From contig NZ_LDUE01000050.1 in NCBI RefSeq assembly GCF_001038485.1, positions 107,054 through 171,053 of the forward strand: 64,000 bases of DNA. The letters run 5' to 3'. The position numbers and the translations under genes were made by a program. Shown piece by piece: positions 8,394-17,065 of the stretch. The number at the start of each line of letters is the position of its first letter. The first letter of the stretch is position 1. The stretch is from Ornithinibacillus californiensis. GTDB taxonomy: Bacteria; Bacillota; Bacilli; Bacillales; Amphibacillaceae. The notes below the pieces were generated by a model. That model searched no databases. It was not told where the DNA came from and was given only the letters and a program-made list of their open reading frames with translations.

Positions 8394-8803
8394 TTATCTT
8401 CACCTGCTATATATGTATAGGTATCACTATGTTTTTCCTTATAAGTAACATGGATGTTAGTTCGATAGAGCTCTACATCAGCCTCCTTACAAACTTTTAA
8501 TTGAATTTGATAAGAAGTCTCAAGGAATCTGTCAGCCTCAATATCTACTGTTCCTTCTTCACACAGTGGAGCATCATAAAATTCATTCCAAAATTCTTGC
8601 TGATTAATATTCTGAACATCATAGATAGCTTGTCCTAGTAAATTACTAGTAACTAGCTCATCATCCACATTCTCATTCCATGTCAAAATTTGCGGGAAAA
8701 TAGGTAGTAATATTACAATTACCATACCTAATATCGCAATTGATGCTATAATTTCAATAAGAGTAAACCCGTTGTTATTCATGTTTTTATTTTGATGAAA
8801 CAA
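8390..8803 (-). CDS. Minor prepilin, first gene of the pil operon
   Basis: The protein is 137 residues, with leader MFHQNKNMNNNG and cleavage site G|FTLIEIIASIAIL with Glu at +5. Two cysteines in the globular domain (CEEG, VCKE) could form a disulfide. It starts at a TTG behind GGGAGTGG and overlaps the next gene by 4 nt. It resembles ComGD/GspH-type minor pilins. It begins the polycistronic run leading to pilB, pilT and pilC. Confidence 0.8.
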   Translation of the reverse strand: MFHQNKNMNNNGFTLIEIIASIAILGMVIVILLPIFPQILTWNENVDDELVTSNLLGQAIYDVQNINQQEFWNEFYDAPLCEEGTVDIEADRFLETSYQIQLKVCKEADVELYRTNIHVTYKEKHSDTYTYIAGEDN

Positions 8804-8835
8804 GAAAGTCCACTCCCTATCAGTACTTTTGTCCT

Positions 8836-8865
8836 ATTATACCATTATTTTATTGGATGTGATTA
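8836..8865 (-). promoter_or_regulatory. Promoter of the pil operon (extended -10)
   Basis: The minus strand reads TGG-TATAAT (8844-8836), an extended -10, about 33 nt before the first minor pilin start codon. The -35 is weak. It lies inside the untranslated region of the divergent modular pilin gene. Confidence 0.55.
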
Positions 8866-8867
8866 CT

Positions 8868-9827
8868 TTGATTTTTCGACATTTTAGAAACAATAAAGGT
8901 GTTACTTTGGTGGAGCTCCTAGCAGCCTTAAGTTTGTTTGCTATAGTAATGGTACTTGTATCTACTACTATCTTTCAATCATTTAAAGGAGAAGATCAAA
9001 CTAGTAATCAGATTGAAGCAACTCAACTTGCAAATATTGCATTGCAGGATTTGAAAAGTCAATATCAAAACAAAAAAGAGACTATTTGTATTCAGCAGAG
9101 TGAATTAACTATCGAAATCAGCGATGTTTCAAATGGAGTAGTAAAAGATAATTGCATTGAAGAAATTACACCAGAAGAACCTATTCGAATTACTGTTACC
9201 ACATTTCCACAAAACGGAGAACCGAATACTATTCAGACTGCTTGGGCGAATAAATCTAATCAAGATTTAACTGTTACTATTGTTGAAACACCAGATGAAG
9301 AAGACAATGTTATCATCGATGAAGAGTATATTAAAAAGAATGGTTGTTACTTAAATGACTCCCAAATGGACTTTGTATACACTCTAAGAGAAATTACGGA
9401 AGATTGTACATTTGTTAGTAAAAATGGGACTTTCTTATATGATATAAGCTTCTATAAATATAAGAATGAAAGGGGCATGGCAGATATAACAGTTACTGGA
9501 GATGTAACTTTTAGAGGTAGTATATCTTTTGATGAGAACAATCCTAATGATGCTGAACTTAAAATAGATGGGAATGCCCATTTCGGTGATATATTTATTA
9601 ACAGTAATCATACAACTATAACAGTCAAGGAAAATGCCACATTCAAAAATGTGAACTTAAATAACAATCATTCTTCCATAACAGTAGATAAAAATGGTAC
9701 ATTCAATGGTAATATCAACATAACTTCAAAGGATTCTTATATCACTATTCATGGTACAGCTTCATGTAATGGAGATACTCAAAACGGTATAATCATTAAT
9801 GAATCTAGAAGTTGCGGTTCCAACTAA
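8868..9827 (+). CDS. Modular prepilin with beta-helix-like C-terminal domain
   Basis: It is transcribed opposite to the rest of the pil locus. I chose the TTG at 8868 because the near-consensus GGATGTGAT lies 4 nt upstream, giving 319 residues. The leader MIFRHFRNNKG and site G|VTLVELLAALSLF make it a PilD substrate. The C-terminal third (about residues 205-300) holds roughly 20-residue repeats of the type TITVKENATFKNV / SITVDKNGTFNGN / YITIHGTASCNGD, suggesting a parallel beta-helix like adhesins or bactofilins. It may be a tip adhesin. The ORF extends upstream to 8829 without a ribosome binding site. No close family is recognised. Confidence 0.75.
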   Translation: MIFRHFRNNKGVTLVELLAALSLFAIVMVLVSTTIFQSFKGEDQTSNQIEATQLANIALQDLKSQYQNKKETICIQQSELTIEISDVSNGVVKDNCIEEITPEEPIRITVTTFPQNGEPNTIQTAWANKSNQDLTVTIVETPDEEDNVIIDEEYIKKNGCYLNDSQMDFVYTLREITEDCTFVSKNGTFLYDISFYKYKNERGMADITVTGDVTFRGSISFDENNPNDAELKIDGNAHFGDIFINSNHTTITVKENATFKNVNLNNNHSSITVDKNGTFNGNINITSKDSYITIHGTASCNGDTQNGIIINESRSCGSN

Positions 9828-9860
9828 GAACGTGAGCGTTGAGCTCACGTTCTTAGTTTA
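9824..9860 (+). terminator. Terminator of the modular pilin gene
   Basis: A perfect 14-bp stem, ctaagaacgtgagc with its complement and loop gttga, overlaps the end of the gene and is followed by TTTATTTT. Confidence 0.88.
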
Positions 9861-9932
9861 TTTTATATAAATTTCCTTCAAAATATAAAAGAGACTAATT
9901 TGTTTATATTATCACCCCAATCCCATGAACCT

Positions 9933-10613
9933 TTAAAATTCTATCTTATTGCCCACCTGCAATACTTTTCCTTCACCAGTCCTAAGTCTTTTCACAAACT
10001 CCTCTGGGTTCTGCTCAATAACCGGAAACGTATTATAATGAATTGGCACAACAATTTTCGCATTAATCCAATCAGCAGCAACCACAGCATCATCCGGTCC
10101 CATTGTAAAATTATCCCCAATTGGAATAAATGCTAAATCAATATCGTTCATCTCTCCATACATTTTCAAGTCGGTAAACAACGCAGTATCACCTAAATGA
10201 TAAATTGTTTTACCTTCAACCGTTAACAGAATTCCTCCAGGCATACCTGTATAAATAATCTTACCACCCTCTTCTTCAAATGAAGAACCATGGAATGCTT
10301 GTGTGAACTTCACTTTACCAAAGTCAAATTCACGAGAACCCCCAATATGCATATTATGCACTCGAACTCCTTTGTACCCTAAGTAGTCTGCAAGTTCATT
10401 TGGTGCAATAACTAACGCATCATTTCGCTTTGCAATTTCCACTGTATCTCCAACATGATCATTATGACCATGCGTTAACAATATGTAGTTAGCCTTAACT
10501 TCATCAGCATTTAAATCAGATAATGGATTACCTGTAATAAATGGGTCAATTAAAATAGTATGTTCACCCGATTCTACTTTCACTGCTGAGTGTCCGTGAT
10601 ATGATACTTTCAT
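9933..10613 (-). CDS. ytkL: UPF0173 metal-dependent hydrolase (metallo-beta-lactamase fold)
   Basis: The 226-residue protein has the MBL metal motif [10 protein letters not shown] (about residues 48-57), a distal HxGDT (HLGDTALF) and a C-terminal HYNTFP, the layout of the YtkL/UPF0173 family. The substrate is unknown. In B. subtilis ytkL lies a few genes from ytpI; here the pil locus separates the two. A single ATG with AAAGGA starts it. Confidence 0.9.
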   Translation of the reverse strand: MKVSYHGHSAVKVESGEHTILIDPFITGNPLSDLNADEVKANYILLTHGHNDHVGDTVEIAKRNDALVIAPNELADYLGYKGVRVHNMHIGGSREFDFGKVKFTQAFHGSSFEEEGGKIIYTGMPGGILLTVEGKTIYHLGDTALFTDLKMYGEMNDIDLAFIPIGDNFTMGPDDAVVAADWINAKIVVPIHYNTFPVIEQNPEEFVKRLRTGEGKVLQVGNKIEF

Positions 10614-10682
10614 CGAATCATCCTTTCATAATTGTTTACCATATACATTCTACATTTATTCCCATAATCCTCTTTATAAACA

Positions 10683-10713
10683 ATAAAAGACAGCATGTTC
10701 AAACATGCTGCCT
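10683..10713 (-). terminator. Terminator of pspA
   Basis: The minus strand reads the stem GGCAGCATGTTTGAACATGCTGTC followed by TTTTATTG, downstream of the PspA stop. Confidence 0.85.
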
Positions 10714-10722
10714 CAAAGTTCC

Positions 10723-11388
10723 TTACTCTCTACCCATTGCTCTTTTTAGCTCTGCTAACTCATCATCCACATCAGAGTCTAACTTCTTAAATTCATCATC
10801 TAATGTTCGACTTTGAGTGGATAAGTCCTCACTAGTTTCAGCTTCTGCTTCAAAGCGAAGAACTTTCTCTTCCATACGTTCAAAACCTCGTCTTGATTCG
10901 TCACCACCGACTGATGACATACTGCGGTTAATTTTAGTACGCGTTTGTGCAGACTCTGCACGTGCTTTTAAGGAATCTTTTTTCAAACTCATTTCTTGGT
11001 ACTCTTTTTTCATTTCATCTAGCTTACTTTTAAGTACTTGCGAATCATTTTCAGCTTGCTCATAGGATAGTTTTAGTAAGGTTGCTTGGTTTTCGTATTC
11101 TTTCTTTTCTTGTAATGCACGTTTTGCAAGTTCATCTTCCCCTGCTACGATAGCTTTTTCTGCTTGTGCTTGTCTTTTGTCCACCATAGCTTGTGCATCG
11201 TCAGCTTTACGCTTCAGAATTTTTTCATTAGCTATTTGCTTAGCAACAGCTGTTTCAGCCTCTTGAATCTCTTCTCCCATATCTCGCAGAAATTGGTCCA
11301 GCATTTTCACTGGATCTTCTGCTTTATCAAGCATCGAATTTAATTCTGAACTAACAATCGTCTTCATTCTTTTGAAAAATTTAAACAT
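10723..11388 (-). CDS. pspA: PspA/IM30 family phage-shock protein
   Basis: The 221-residue protein is almost entirely alpha-helical coiled coil (about residues 25-190). It has the amphipathic N-terminus FKFFKRMKTIVSSELNSML and the family motif EDPVKMLDQFLRDM. PspA polymerises on the inner face of the membrane and protects it during envelope stress. In B. subtilis pspA belongs to the sigma-W regulon, and a matching promoter lies directly upstream here. No partner genes (ydjGHI-like) follow; the gene is monocistronic. Confidence 0.92.
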   Translation of the reverse strand: MFKFFKRMKTIVSSELNSMLDKAEDPVKMLDQFLRDMGEEIQEAETAVAKQIANEKILKRKADDAQAMVDKRQAQAEKAIVAGEDELAKRALQEKKEYENQATLLKLSYEQAENDSQVLKSKLDEMKKEYQEMSLKKDSLKARAESAQTRTKINRSMSSVGGDESRRGFERMEEKVLRFEAEAETSEDLSTQSRTLDDEFKKLDSDVDDELAELKRAMGRE

Positions 11389-11435
11389 AGGTCTACCTCC
11401 AAATTATTTAAATTTTGTAATACGTCTATCTTTAG

Positions 11436-11461
11436 TACGAACAATTCTTTAAAAGGTTTCA
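11436..11461 (-). promoter_or_regulatory. Sigma-W-type promoter of pspA
   Basis: The minus strand has -35 TGAAAC (11461-11456), a 16-nt spacer and -10 CGTA (11439-11436), an exact match to the ECF sigma-W consensus. It lies about 48 nt before the start codon. Confidence 0.8.
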
Positions 11462-11474
11462 TAATTTTTCTTAG

Positions 11475-11504
11475 TTGAATTTACTTTTTCATAAAGCTTA
11501 TAAT
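11475..11504 (+). promoter_or_regulatory. Sigma-A promoter of the M24 peptidase gene
   Basis: TTGAAT (11475-11480), an 18-nt spacer and TATAAT (11499-11504), followed by an AGGTGAT ribosome binding site. Confidence 0.75.
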
Positions 11505-11529
11505 GAATATAATAGATGAGGTGATATAA

Positions 11530-12627
11530 ATGTCAGCAAAAATTAAGCTATTATTGACAGAACTGGAAACAAATCAACTAGATAGCATGCTAGTTACTTC
11601 TCCGGCAAATGTATATTATTTAAGTAATTACCTGACAGATCCACATGAAAGAGTTGTTGCAGTTTATGTGAGTGCTGCTCATGATCCGGTTTTAATCTTA
11701 CCTGCAATGGAAGCAGAAGACGCAAAAAATGCAGGTTGGACTCATGCAATGATTGATTACCACGATCATGAAGACCCATGGGAATTATTTCTAGCATTTC
11801 TAACTAATTCTGGAAAGATACCTAAAAACCTTGGTGTGGAGGAGGATAATCTTACATTAAGCCGCTTCAATAAAGTTAAAGGTATCCTTCCAACCACGGA
11901 GATAAGCCAAGCCCAAGAAATTCTCTCCAAATTGAGGGTCATTAAAAATGAACAAGAGTATGAATTGCTAAAAAAGGCTGCTGAGTTAGCTGACTTCGGT
12001 GTTCAGACAGGCATCAATGCTTTAAAAGAAGGAATTAGTGAGCTTGAAGTCATTGCAACTATTGAATATGAGTTAAAGAAAAAAGGCGTACAAGCAATGT
12101 CCTTCTCTACCATGGTCTTGTTTGGACATAAAACTGCTTCCCCACACGGAACACCTGGAACTGCCAAACTGCAAAAAGGCGATATGGTCCTATTTGATTT
12201 GGGTGTTATATTTGAAGGCTATTGCTCCGATATTACTAGAACAGTGGCATTCCAAGCGATTAATGATGAACAAAAAAAGATTTATCATACCGTGTTGGAA
12301 GGACAATTAAAAGCAATTGAAGCTTCCAAACTAGGTAATGCTGTCGGTAATATTGATAAGGCGGCACGTGACCATATTGATGCAAACGGTTATGGTGAGT
12401 ACTTTAATCACCGAATTGGACACGGCTTAGGTCTTGAAACACATGAATATCCGTCTCTTCATGGAAATAATACATTACCATTACAAAATGGTGTTTGCTT
12501 TACCATTGAGCCAGGAATTTATGTACCGAAAGTTGCAGGAGTACGAATTGAAGATATGATATTCATGACAGAGAATGGTGCAGAGATATTAACGAAATTC
12601 CCGAAAGAATTACAAATCATTAAATAA
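11530..12627 (+). CDS. M24 family Xaa-Pro dipeptidase
   Basis: The 365-residue protein has a creatinase N-terminal domain (about residues 5-130) and a pita-bread catalytic domain. The metal ligands are visible: the Asp pair in FDLGVIFEGYCSDITRT, His in HRIGHGLGLETHE, Glu in FTIEPGIYVP and Glu in VRIEDM. It would release X-Pro dipeptides in the cytoplasm. It is monocistronic with its own promoter and faces ald. It resembles B. subtilis YkvY/YqhT; which is the orthologue cannot be decided by eye. Confidence 0.88.
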   Translation: MSAKIKLLLTELETNQLDSMLVTSPANVYYLSNYLTDPHERVVAVYVSAAHDPVLILPAMEAEDAKNAGWTHAMIDYHDHEDPWELFLAFLTNSGKIPKNLGVEEDNLTLSRFNKVKGILPTTEISQAQEILSKLRVIKNEQEYELLKKAAELADFGVQTGINALKEGISELEVIATIEYELKKKGVQAMSFSTMVLFGHKTASPHGTPGTAKLQKGDMVLFDLGVIFEGYCSDITRTVAFQAINDEQKKIYHTVLEGQLKAIEASKLGNAVGNIDKAARDHIDANGYGEYFNHRIGHGLGLETHEYPSLHGNNTLPLQNGVCFTIEPGIYVPKVAGVRIEDMIFMTENGAEILTKFPKELQIIK

Positions 12628-12631
12628 GTAG

Positions 12632-12664
12632 AAGGGTCTGACACCAAAACTGGGTCAGACCCTT
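12632..12664. terminator. GGTCTGAC-type hairpin, shared terminator
   Basis: AAGGGTCTGAC pairs with GTCAGACCCTT across an 11-nt loop between the convergent peptidase and ald genes. The U-tracts are poor on both sides. The same motif recurs at 54104-54162 and, in part, at 44108-44141. Confidence 0.65.
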
Positions 12665-12670
12665 GCTAAT

Positions 12671-13786
12671 TCAAACCAATATATCCTCAATTCGTTTAAA
12701 CTCTAATCCATGGGCTGCAGCAACCGCTTCATAAGTAACATAACCATCCATTGTATTTAGCCCTTTTAGCAATGCTGGATTGTTTAAGCATGCTTCACGA
12801 TAGCCTTTATTAGCAATTTGAAGTGCATACGGTACTGTCACGTTAGTTAAGCCAATCGTAGCTGTTCTAGGGACTCCACCGGGCATATTTGCAACGGAAT
12901 AGTGAAGTACACCATGTTTAGTGAAGGTTGGATTGTCATGGGTTGTGATACGATCACTCGTTTCAAAAATACCACCTTGGTCAATAGCTACATCTACAAT
13001 CACTGAACCCTCAGACATTTGCTTTACCATATCCTCTGACACCAGTTTTGGTGCTTTTGCACCTGGAATTAATACAGCACCAATCACTAAATCAGATTGT
13101 GCAACACTATCTGCAATATTCATTGGGTTAGACATCATCGTATTGATGGATGAGCCAAACGTATCATCTAAATAACGTAACCTTTCCGGACTTAAATCCA
13201 AAATCGTTACGTTAGCTCCAAGTCCTACAGCAATTTTTGCTGCGTTTGCACCAACAACACCTCCACCAATTATGGTCACATTAGCCCGCTTAACGCCAGG
13301 AATAGCTGCTAGTAAGATACCTTTTCCGCCTTTAGACTTTTCCAAGAATTGTGCTCCAATTTGTGCCGCCATACGCCCAGCAACTTCACTCATCGGTGTT
13401 AACAATGGAAGTGAGCCATTAGCTGCTTGTACAGTTTCATAAGCCAGTCCAACCACTTTTTTATCGAGTAGAGCTTGCGTAAGTTCTGGTTCTGCAGCTA
13501 AATGCAGATATGTGAATAATATTAAACCTTCATAGAAGTAATCATACTCCTCTGGAAGAGGTTCTTTAACCTTCATTACCATTTCTTGTTTCCATGCTTC
13601 TTCGGCATTACCAACAATAACCGCGCCAGCTTGTATGTATTGGTCATCCGTAAAACCTGATCCTAATCCAGCAGATGTCTCTACAAATACCTCATGTCCA
13701 GCATTTCGTAAAGTAAGTACTCCAGCAGGCGTAATCGCTACTCTATTTTCATTATTTTTTATCTCTTTTGGAATCCCTATTCTCAA
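12671..13786 (-). CDS. ald: Alanine dehydrogenase
   Basis: The protein is 371 residues from a TTG at 13786 with AGGAAGGTG upstream. This gives the canonical N-terminus [15 protein letters not shown]; the longer ORF start adds an unlikely extension. The N-terminal substrate domain (residues 1-135) carries the catalytic Lys and His regions, and the NAD-binding Rossmann motif is [17 protein letters not shown]. It reversibly deaminates L-alanine to pyruvate and ammonia with NAD+, important for alanine use and sporulation. A cre-like dyad overlaps its transcription start. Confidence 0.96.
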   Translation of the reverse strand: MRIGIPKEIKNNENRVAITPAGVLTLRNAGHEVFVETSAGLGSGFTDDQYIQAGAVIVGNAEEAWKQEMVMKVKEPLPEEYDYFYEGLILFTYLHLAAEPELTQALLDKKVVGLAYETVQAANGSLPLLTPMSEVAGRMAAQIGAQFLEKSKGGKGILLAAIPGVKRANVTIIGGGVVGANAAKIAVGLGANVTILDLSPERLRYLDDTFGSSINTMMSNPMNIADSVAQSDLVIGAVLIPGAKAPKLVSEDMVKQMSEGSVIVDVAIDQGGIFETSDRITTHDNPTFTKHGVLHYSVANMPGGVPRTATIGLTNVTVPYALQIANKGYREACLNNPALLKGLNTMDGYVTYEAVAAAHGLEFKRIEDILV

Positions 13787-13810
13787 TTGGAACACCTTCC
13801 TCTTAAATAT

Positions 13811-13824
13811 TGTAAACACTTACA
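13811..13824 (-). promoter_or_regulatory. cre-like CcpA site at the ald promoter
   Basis: TGTAAACACTTACA is a perfect dyad around four central bases and differs from the cre consensus TGWAANCGNTNWCA at one position. It lies immediately downstream of an extended -10 (TGG-TACAAT, minus strand) and so would overlap the start site. Confidence 0.55.
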
Positions 13825-13873
13825 TTGTACCAAACATATTAAAAATATACACTATAATCATAGCGAATATCCA

Positions 13874-13911
13874 AAAAACAATCTACCCGTAAATTACGAG
13901 TAGATTGTTTT
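13874..13911. terminator. Terminator between the small ORF and ald
   Basis: ACAATCTAC pairs with GTAGATTGT, with further pairing inside (CGTAA/TTACG). It is flanked by A and T runs, so it can act in both directions. Confidence 0.75.
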
Positions 13912-13926
13912 GCTTGGAAGGTAGCT

Positions 13927-14088
13927 TTAAGCCTTTCTGTTATTAAAAGTCCATATGTCTTTATTGTTATGCAATTGATCTTCTACCACTCCACTTTGGT
14001 AGCTCTCAAAAAGCTGGTTTTTCACTGCAGACACACCACTTGGATCTTCAAATAACTCGTTTTTTTGTTTGTTTTTTTTCTTGGCCAT
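13927..14088 (-). CDS. Small hypothetical protein, 53 residues
   Basis: It starts at an ATG at 14088 behind a perfect GGAGGTGA; a longer in-frame extension to 14151 lacks a ribosome binding site. The N-terminus is strongly basic (AKKKNKQK), followed by a short mixed region with no membrane segment and no cysteines. I do not recognise the family. The excellent ribosome binding site and its own terminator suggest it is really translated. It sits divergent from uspA. Confidence 0.65.
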   Translation of the reverse strand: MAKKKNKQKNELFEDPSGVSAVKNQLFESYQSGVVEDQLHNNKDIWTFNNRKA

Positions 14089-14152
14089 GTACTCACCTCC
14101 ACTATTAGTTTGTACTAAATTCGTCAATAAAAGCTTGTTTACTTTTACCAAA

Positions 14153-14166
14153 TGAAAGCGTTTTTA
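14153..14166 (+). promoter_or_regulatory. cre-like CcpA site in the uspA promoter
   Basis: TGAAAGCGTTTTTA matches the cre consensus at 13 of 14 positions, including the central CG. It lies just upstream of a TATAAT (14170-14175), in the promoter spacer, where CcpA would repress. Confidence 0.5.
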
Positions 14167-14204
14167 TTGTATAATAATGGTAAATAAAGAAAGGGGAGAG
14201 AAAC

Positions 14205-14639
14205 ATGAAATTTGAGTATAAGAATATTCTAGTAGCTATTGATGGATCTGATGCATCCGAAAAAGCATTTAAGAAGTCTGTCGAAATAGTCAAACGTAAC
14301 AATGCACATCTTATCATTGCTCATGTAATTGACTTTCGTTCATTTGCGTACGCTGAATCGTATGATGGTACTCTATCTGAGCAAGCAGAAGAATACGCAA
14401 AAGATTTAATTGATAGTTACGTTGAGAACGCAAAAGAAGTTGGTATTACAGATATCTCCCGATGTATTGAATATGGATCCCCAAAAGTGAAAATTGCTAA
14501 GGATATCGCAGAAACTTTTCATGCAGACTTGATCATATGTGGAGCAACTGGTATGAATGCGGTTGAACGCTTTTTGATTGGTAGTGTATCCGAAAGTATC
14601 ACAAGGCATGCTAGCTGTGATGTATTAGTTGTCCGATAA
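14205..14639 (+). CDS. Universal stress protein, UspA family
   Basis: This 144-residue single-domain Usp protein has the N-terminal NILVAIDGSDASEKA and the C-terminal ATP-binding motif GATGMNAVERFLIGSVSESI (G-2x-G-9x-G-S/T type). It belongs to the ATP-binding class. Role: stress or starvation survival, with targets unknown. It is monocistronic between two terminators, with GGGGAGAG as ribosome binding site. Confidence 0.92.
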   Translation: MKFEYKNILVAIDGSDASEKAFKKSVEIVKRNNAHLIIAHVIDFRSFAYAESYDGTLSEQAEEYAKDLIDSYVENAKEVGITDISRCIEYGSPKVKIAKDIAETFHADLIICGATGMNAVERFLIGSVSESITRHASCDVLVVR

Positions 14640-14641
14640 AG

Positions 14642-14684
14642 AAAAAAGGTTTTGATATGTTCACATCATATCAAAACCTTTTTT
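14642..14684. terminator. Bidirectional terminator between uspA and ackA
   Basis: AAAAAAGGTTTTGATATG pairs with its complement ending in TTTTTT, serving both convergent genes. Confidence 0.9.
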
Positions 14685-14691
14685 AGATGTT

Positions 14692-15879
14692 TTATTTACT
14701 AAGTCTTACCGTATCCTTAGCAATCATGACCTCTTCGTTCGTTGGGATAACGATCACCTTCACAGGTGAATGAGGGTAACTAATAAGTCCTTCTTTTCCT
14801 CGAGTCGATTGGTTTAACATTGGATCCCAGTAAATCCCCATAAATTCTAAACCATTTAACACTTTCGCTCGAATGATATCGCTATTTTCTCCCACACCTG
14901 CAGTAAAAATAACCGCATCTACACCAGACATTCTAGCAGCATAAGAACCAATGTACTTATGGATTCTTCCAGCAAACACGTTTAATGCTAGTTCTGCACG
15001 TTCGTTTTTATCTGCTTGTAATTCGATATCACGTAAGTCACTAGAGAAGCCGGATAATGCAAGCATCCCACTTTCTTTATTTAAAACATTAACTACTTCT
15101 TCAGCTGTCTTGCCAGTTTTCTCCATAATATAGGGTATTAATGCCGGATCAATATTCCCTGATCTTGTTCCCATTGTAACTCCAGCTAATGGAGTAAATC
15201 CCATGGAAGTATCTATTGACCTGCCCCCTTTAATGGCAGCAATACTCGCTCCATTTCCCAAGTGACAAGAAATTAATCGTAAGTCTTTCAATGGTTTGTC
15301 CATTATCTCCGCGGCACGTTTTGACACATACTTATGTGATGTTCCGTGAAAACCGTATTTACGAATACCATACTTTTCATAATACTCGTATGGCAGACTA
15401 TATAAATAAGAACTCGGTTTCATCGTTTGGTGAAAAGCAGTATCAAAAACTGCTACCATAGGAATGTTAGGCAGCACTTCTTTAAAAGCCTGAATACCAG
15501 TTAAGTTAGCTGGATTGTGAAGTGGGGCTAATTCAGATACTTCTTCAATCTCTCTAATAACCTGTTCATTAATTAATACGGAATCATTAAATTTCTCTCC
15601 GCCATGAACAACGCGATGCCCTACCGCATCAATCTCATCTAATGATGCAATAACACCAGAGCTAGTTAATTTATCTAATAGAAGCTTTACCGCTACTTCA
15701 TGATTTGGAATGTCTATAACGTTTTTGTCTTTCTTACCGTTAATTTCGATCGTAAATACAGCTTCAGGTAATCCGATTCGCTCCATGAGACCTTTAGCAA
15801 CTACCGTTTCCTCTGGCATTTGAATCAATTGAAATTTTAATGATGAACTTCCTGCATTAATTGCTAATACATTATTCAT
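14692..15879 (-). CDS. ackA: Acetate kinase
   Basis: The protein is 395 residues from the ATG at 15879, preceded by AGGAGTG; the upstream ATG at 15906 has no ribosome binding site. It has the signature [15 protein letters not shown] at the N-terminus, the substrate motif [11 protein letters not shown] and the adenosine motif FTAGVGENS. It makes ATP from acetyl phosphate and ADP in overflow metabolism. It lies 32 nt after ytxK as in B. subtilis. No cre site is visible immediately upstream. Confidence 0.97.
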   Translation of the reverse strand: MNNVLAINAGSSSLKFQLIQMPEETVVAKGLMERIGLPEAVFTIEINGKKDKNVIDIPNHEVAVKLLLDKLTSSGVIASLDEIDAVGHRVVHGGEKFNDSVLINEQVIREIEEVSELAPLHNPANLTGIQAFKEVLPNIPMVAVFDTAFHQTMKPSSYLYSLPYEYYEKYGIRKYGFHGTSHKYVSKRAAEIMDKPLKDLRLISCHLGNGASIAAIKGGRSIDTSMGFTPLAGVTMGTRSGNIDPALIPYIMEKTGKTAEEVVNVLNKESGMLALSGFSSDLRDIELQADKNERAELALNVFAGRIHKYIGSYAARMSGVDAVIFTAGVGENSDIIRAKVLNGLEFMGIYWDPMLNQSTRGKEGLISYPHSPVKVIVIPTNEEVMIAKDTVRLSK

Positions 15880-15911
15880 TGGTGTCACTCCTGTTGTGAT
15901 ATTCATTTGTA

Positions 15912-16901
15912 CTACACATTTTTGTTATAGTCCTTAAACCAATCATTCATTTTCGCTAAAACATCCCCCATTGCGTTCGTGTTCTTCAGCGAAGGTAATT
16001 GAACTAATAAAGGTTGTTTTGGTCCTTCTGTATTTTTCCCTTTCTTCTGCAGGATTAATATACATTTAGATGATTTCTTAGATTTAAACGCACTTTCAGG
16101 TAATTGAATTACACCTACGATATGTGCATTTTTTTGGATGTAAGGATAGAGTCTGTCTGCCCCTTCACTTTCAAAAATAAAGTTAGGAACCATTAACATC
16201 AGATAACCACCTGGGTTTGTATAGTTCATACTTTGCTCAATAAATAAGTAATGAGCAAAAGAATGTCCTTCATCAGCTTTTAATTCATAATTTGCTGCGC
16301 GAATGTCGTCTGGATAATAGCCAACTGGTAAGTCAGAAACAACTAAATCCACTGGGTCTAATAGAAATGGTCGTAAGCTATCCTGATGGAAAAACTCAAT
16401 CGGGATCTTTTGTAAATTGGCACTTACCAAAGCAAGCTGAATCAATGTTGAATCGACTTCACTCGCAAACGCCTCATATGGTTGATTTAGTTGCGAAATG
16501 ACTGTAGTAAGTAAGTTTCCAGTACCAGAAGCAGGATCAAATATACGTATCGGCTTCTCGTCTACTACTAGCTTCTGTACTAGATAACCAATAATTAGGG
16601 CAATTGATTCAGGAGTCATTAGATGTTGTTGTTGCGTAGTATCCTTCATTCCTTTTAGTACTGTAAATTGAATAGCTTTTCGAATATCATCCGCATTATA
16701 GTCCTCAAGATTAACTTGGTTTAATGCAGTGTGTAACTTATGAGTTAATATGTCATCCATCGATTCTTCTGCACCTTGAAAGAATAAAGTTTCAAGTGCG
16801 ATTGATAGACTATCGAGATAAGGGTCTTTTAGGTGTTGTTCGATAATCTGAGTAGTATTATCCATCCACTCAAATAAATGTTCAACCTTTGTTTTTTCCA
16901 T
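15912..16901 (-). CDS. ytxK: YtxK, class I SAM-dependent DNA-methyltransferase-like protein
   Basis: The protein is 329 residues from an ATG at 16901 with GGAGG upstream, the same length as B. subtilis YtxK. It has SAM motif [12 protein letters not shown] and the catalytic-type motif SDLPVGYYP, which replaces the NPPY of true N6-adenine methyltransferases. A type I restriction HsdM-like fold is expected, but no hsdR or hsdS is nearby. In B. subtilis the gene is linked to competence-induced expression and its substrate is unknown. It is upstream of ackA, likely in one operon. Confidence 0.9.
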   Translation of the reverse strand: MEKTKVEHLFEWMDNTTQIIEQHLKDPYLDSLSIALETLFFQGAEESMDDILTHKLHTALNQVNLEDYNADDIRKAIQFTVLKGMKDTTQQQHLMTPESIALIIGYLVQKLVVDEKPIRIFDPASGTGNLLTTVISQLNQPYEAFASEVDSTLIQLALVSANLQKIPIEFFHQDSLRPFLLDPVDLVVSDLPVGYYPDDIRAANYELKADEGHSFAHYLFIEQSMNYTNPGGYLMLMVPNFIFESEGADRLYPYIQKNAHIVGVIQLPESAFKSKKSSKCILILQKKGKNTEGPKQPLLVQLPSLKNTNAMGDVLAKMNDWFKDYNKNV

Positions 16902-17020
16902 ATAATAAATCCTCCGTTCCACTAGCTCGTTATATTGTAACAAATACAAGGGACAACTGTACAAAATAATGATTTAGACAGAAGATTGTAATTAGATAAT
17001 TCAATTCAGAAACATATAAA

Positions 17021-17055
17021 AGAAGTCTCTCTAATTTCTTCGAGAGACTTCTTAC
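17021..17055 (-). terminator. Terminator of tpx
   Basis: AAGAAGTCTCTC pairs with GAGAGACTTCTT on the minus strand, followed by TTTTAT. Confidence 0.88.
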
Positions 17056-17065
17056 ACGTATATAA

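Noticed and set aside
724..8803. Locus as the comG/comC competence apparatus
   Set aside because: It contains PilT, PilM, PilN and PilO-like genes and a PilX-like protein, none of which belong to comG, and the order differs.
9900..10136. 78-codon plus-strand frame over ytkL
   Set aside because: It is antisense to a clear ytkL gene and lacks a ribosome binding site.
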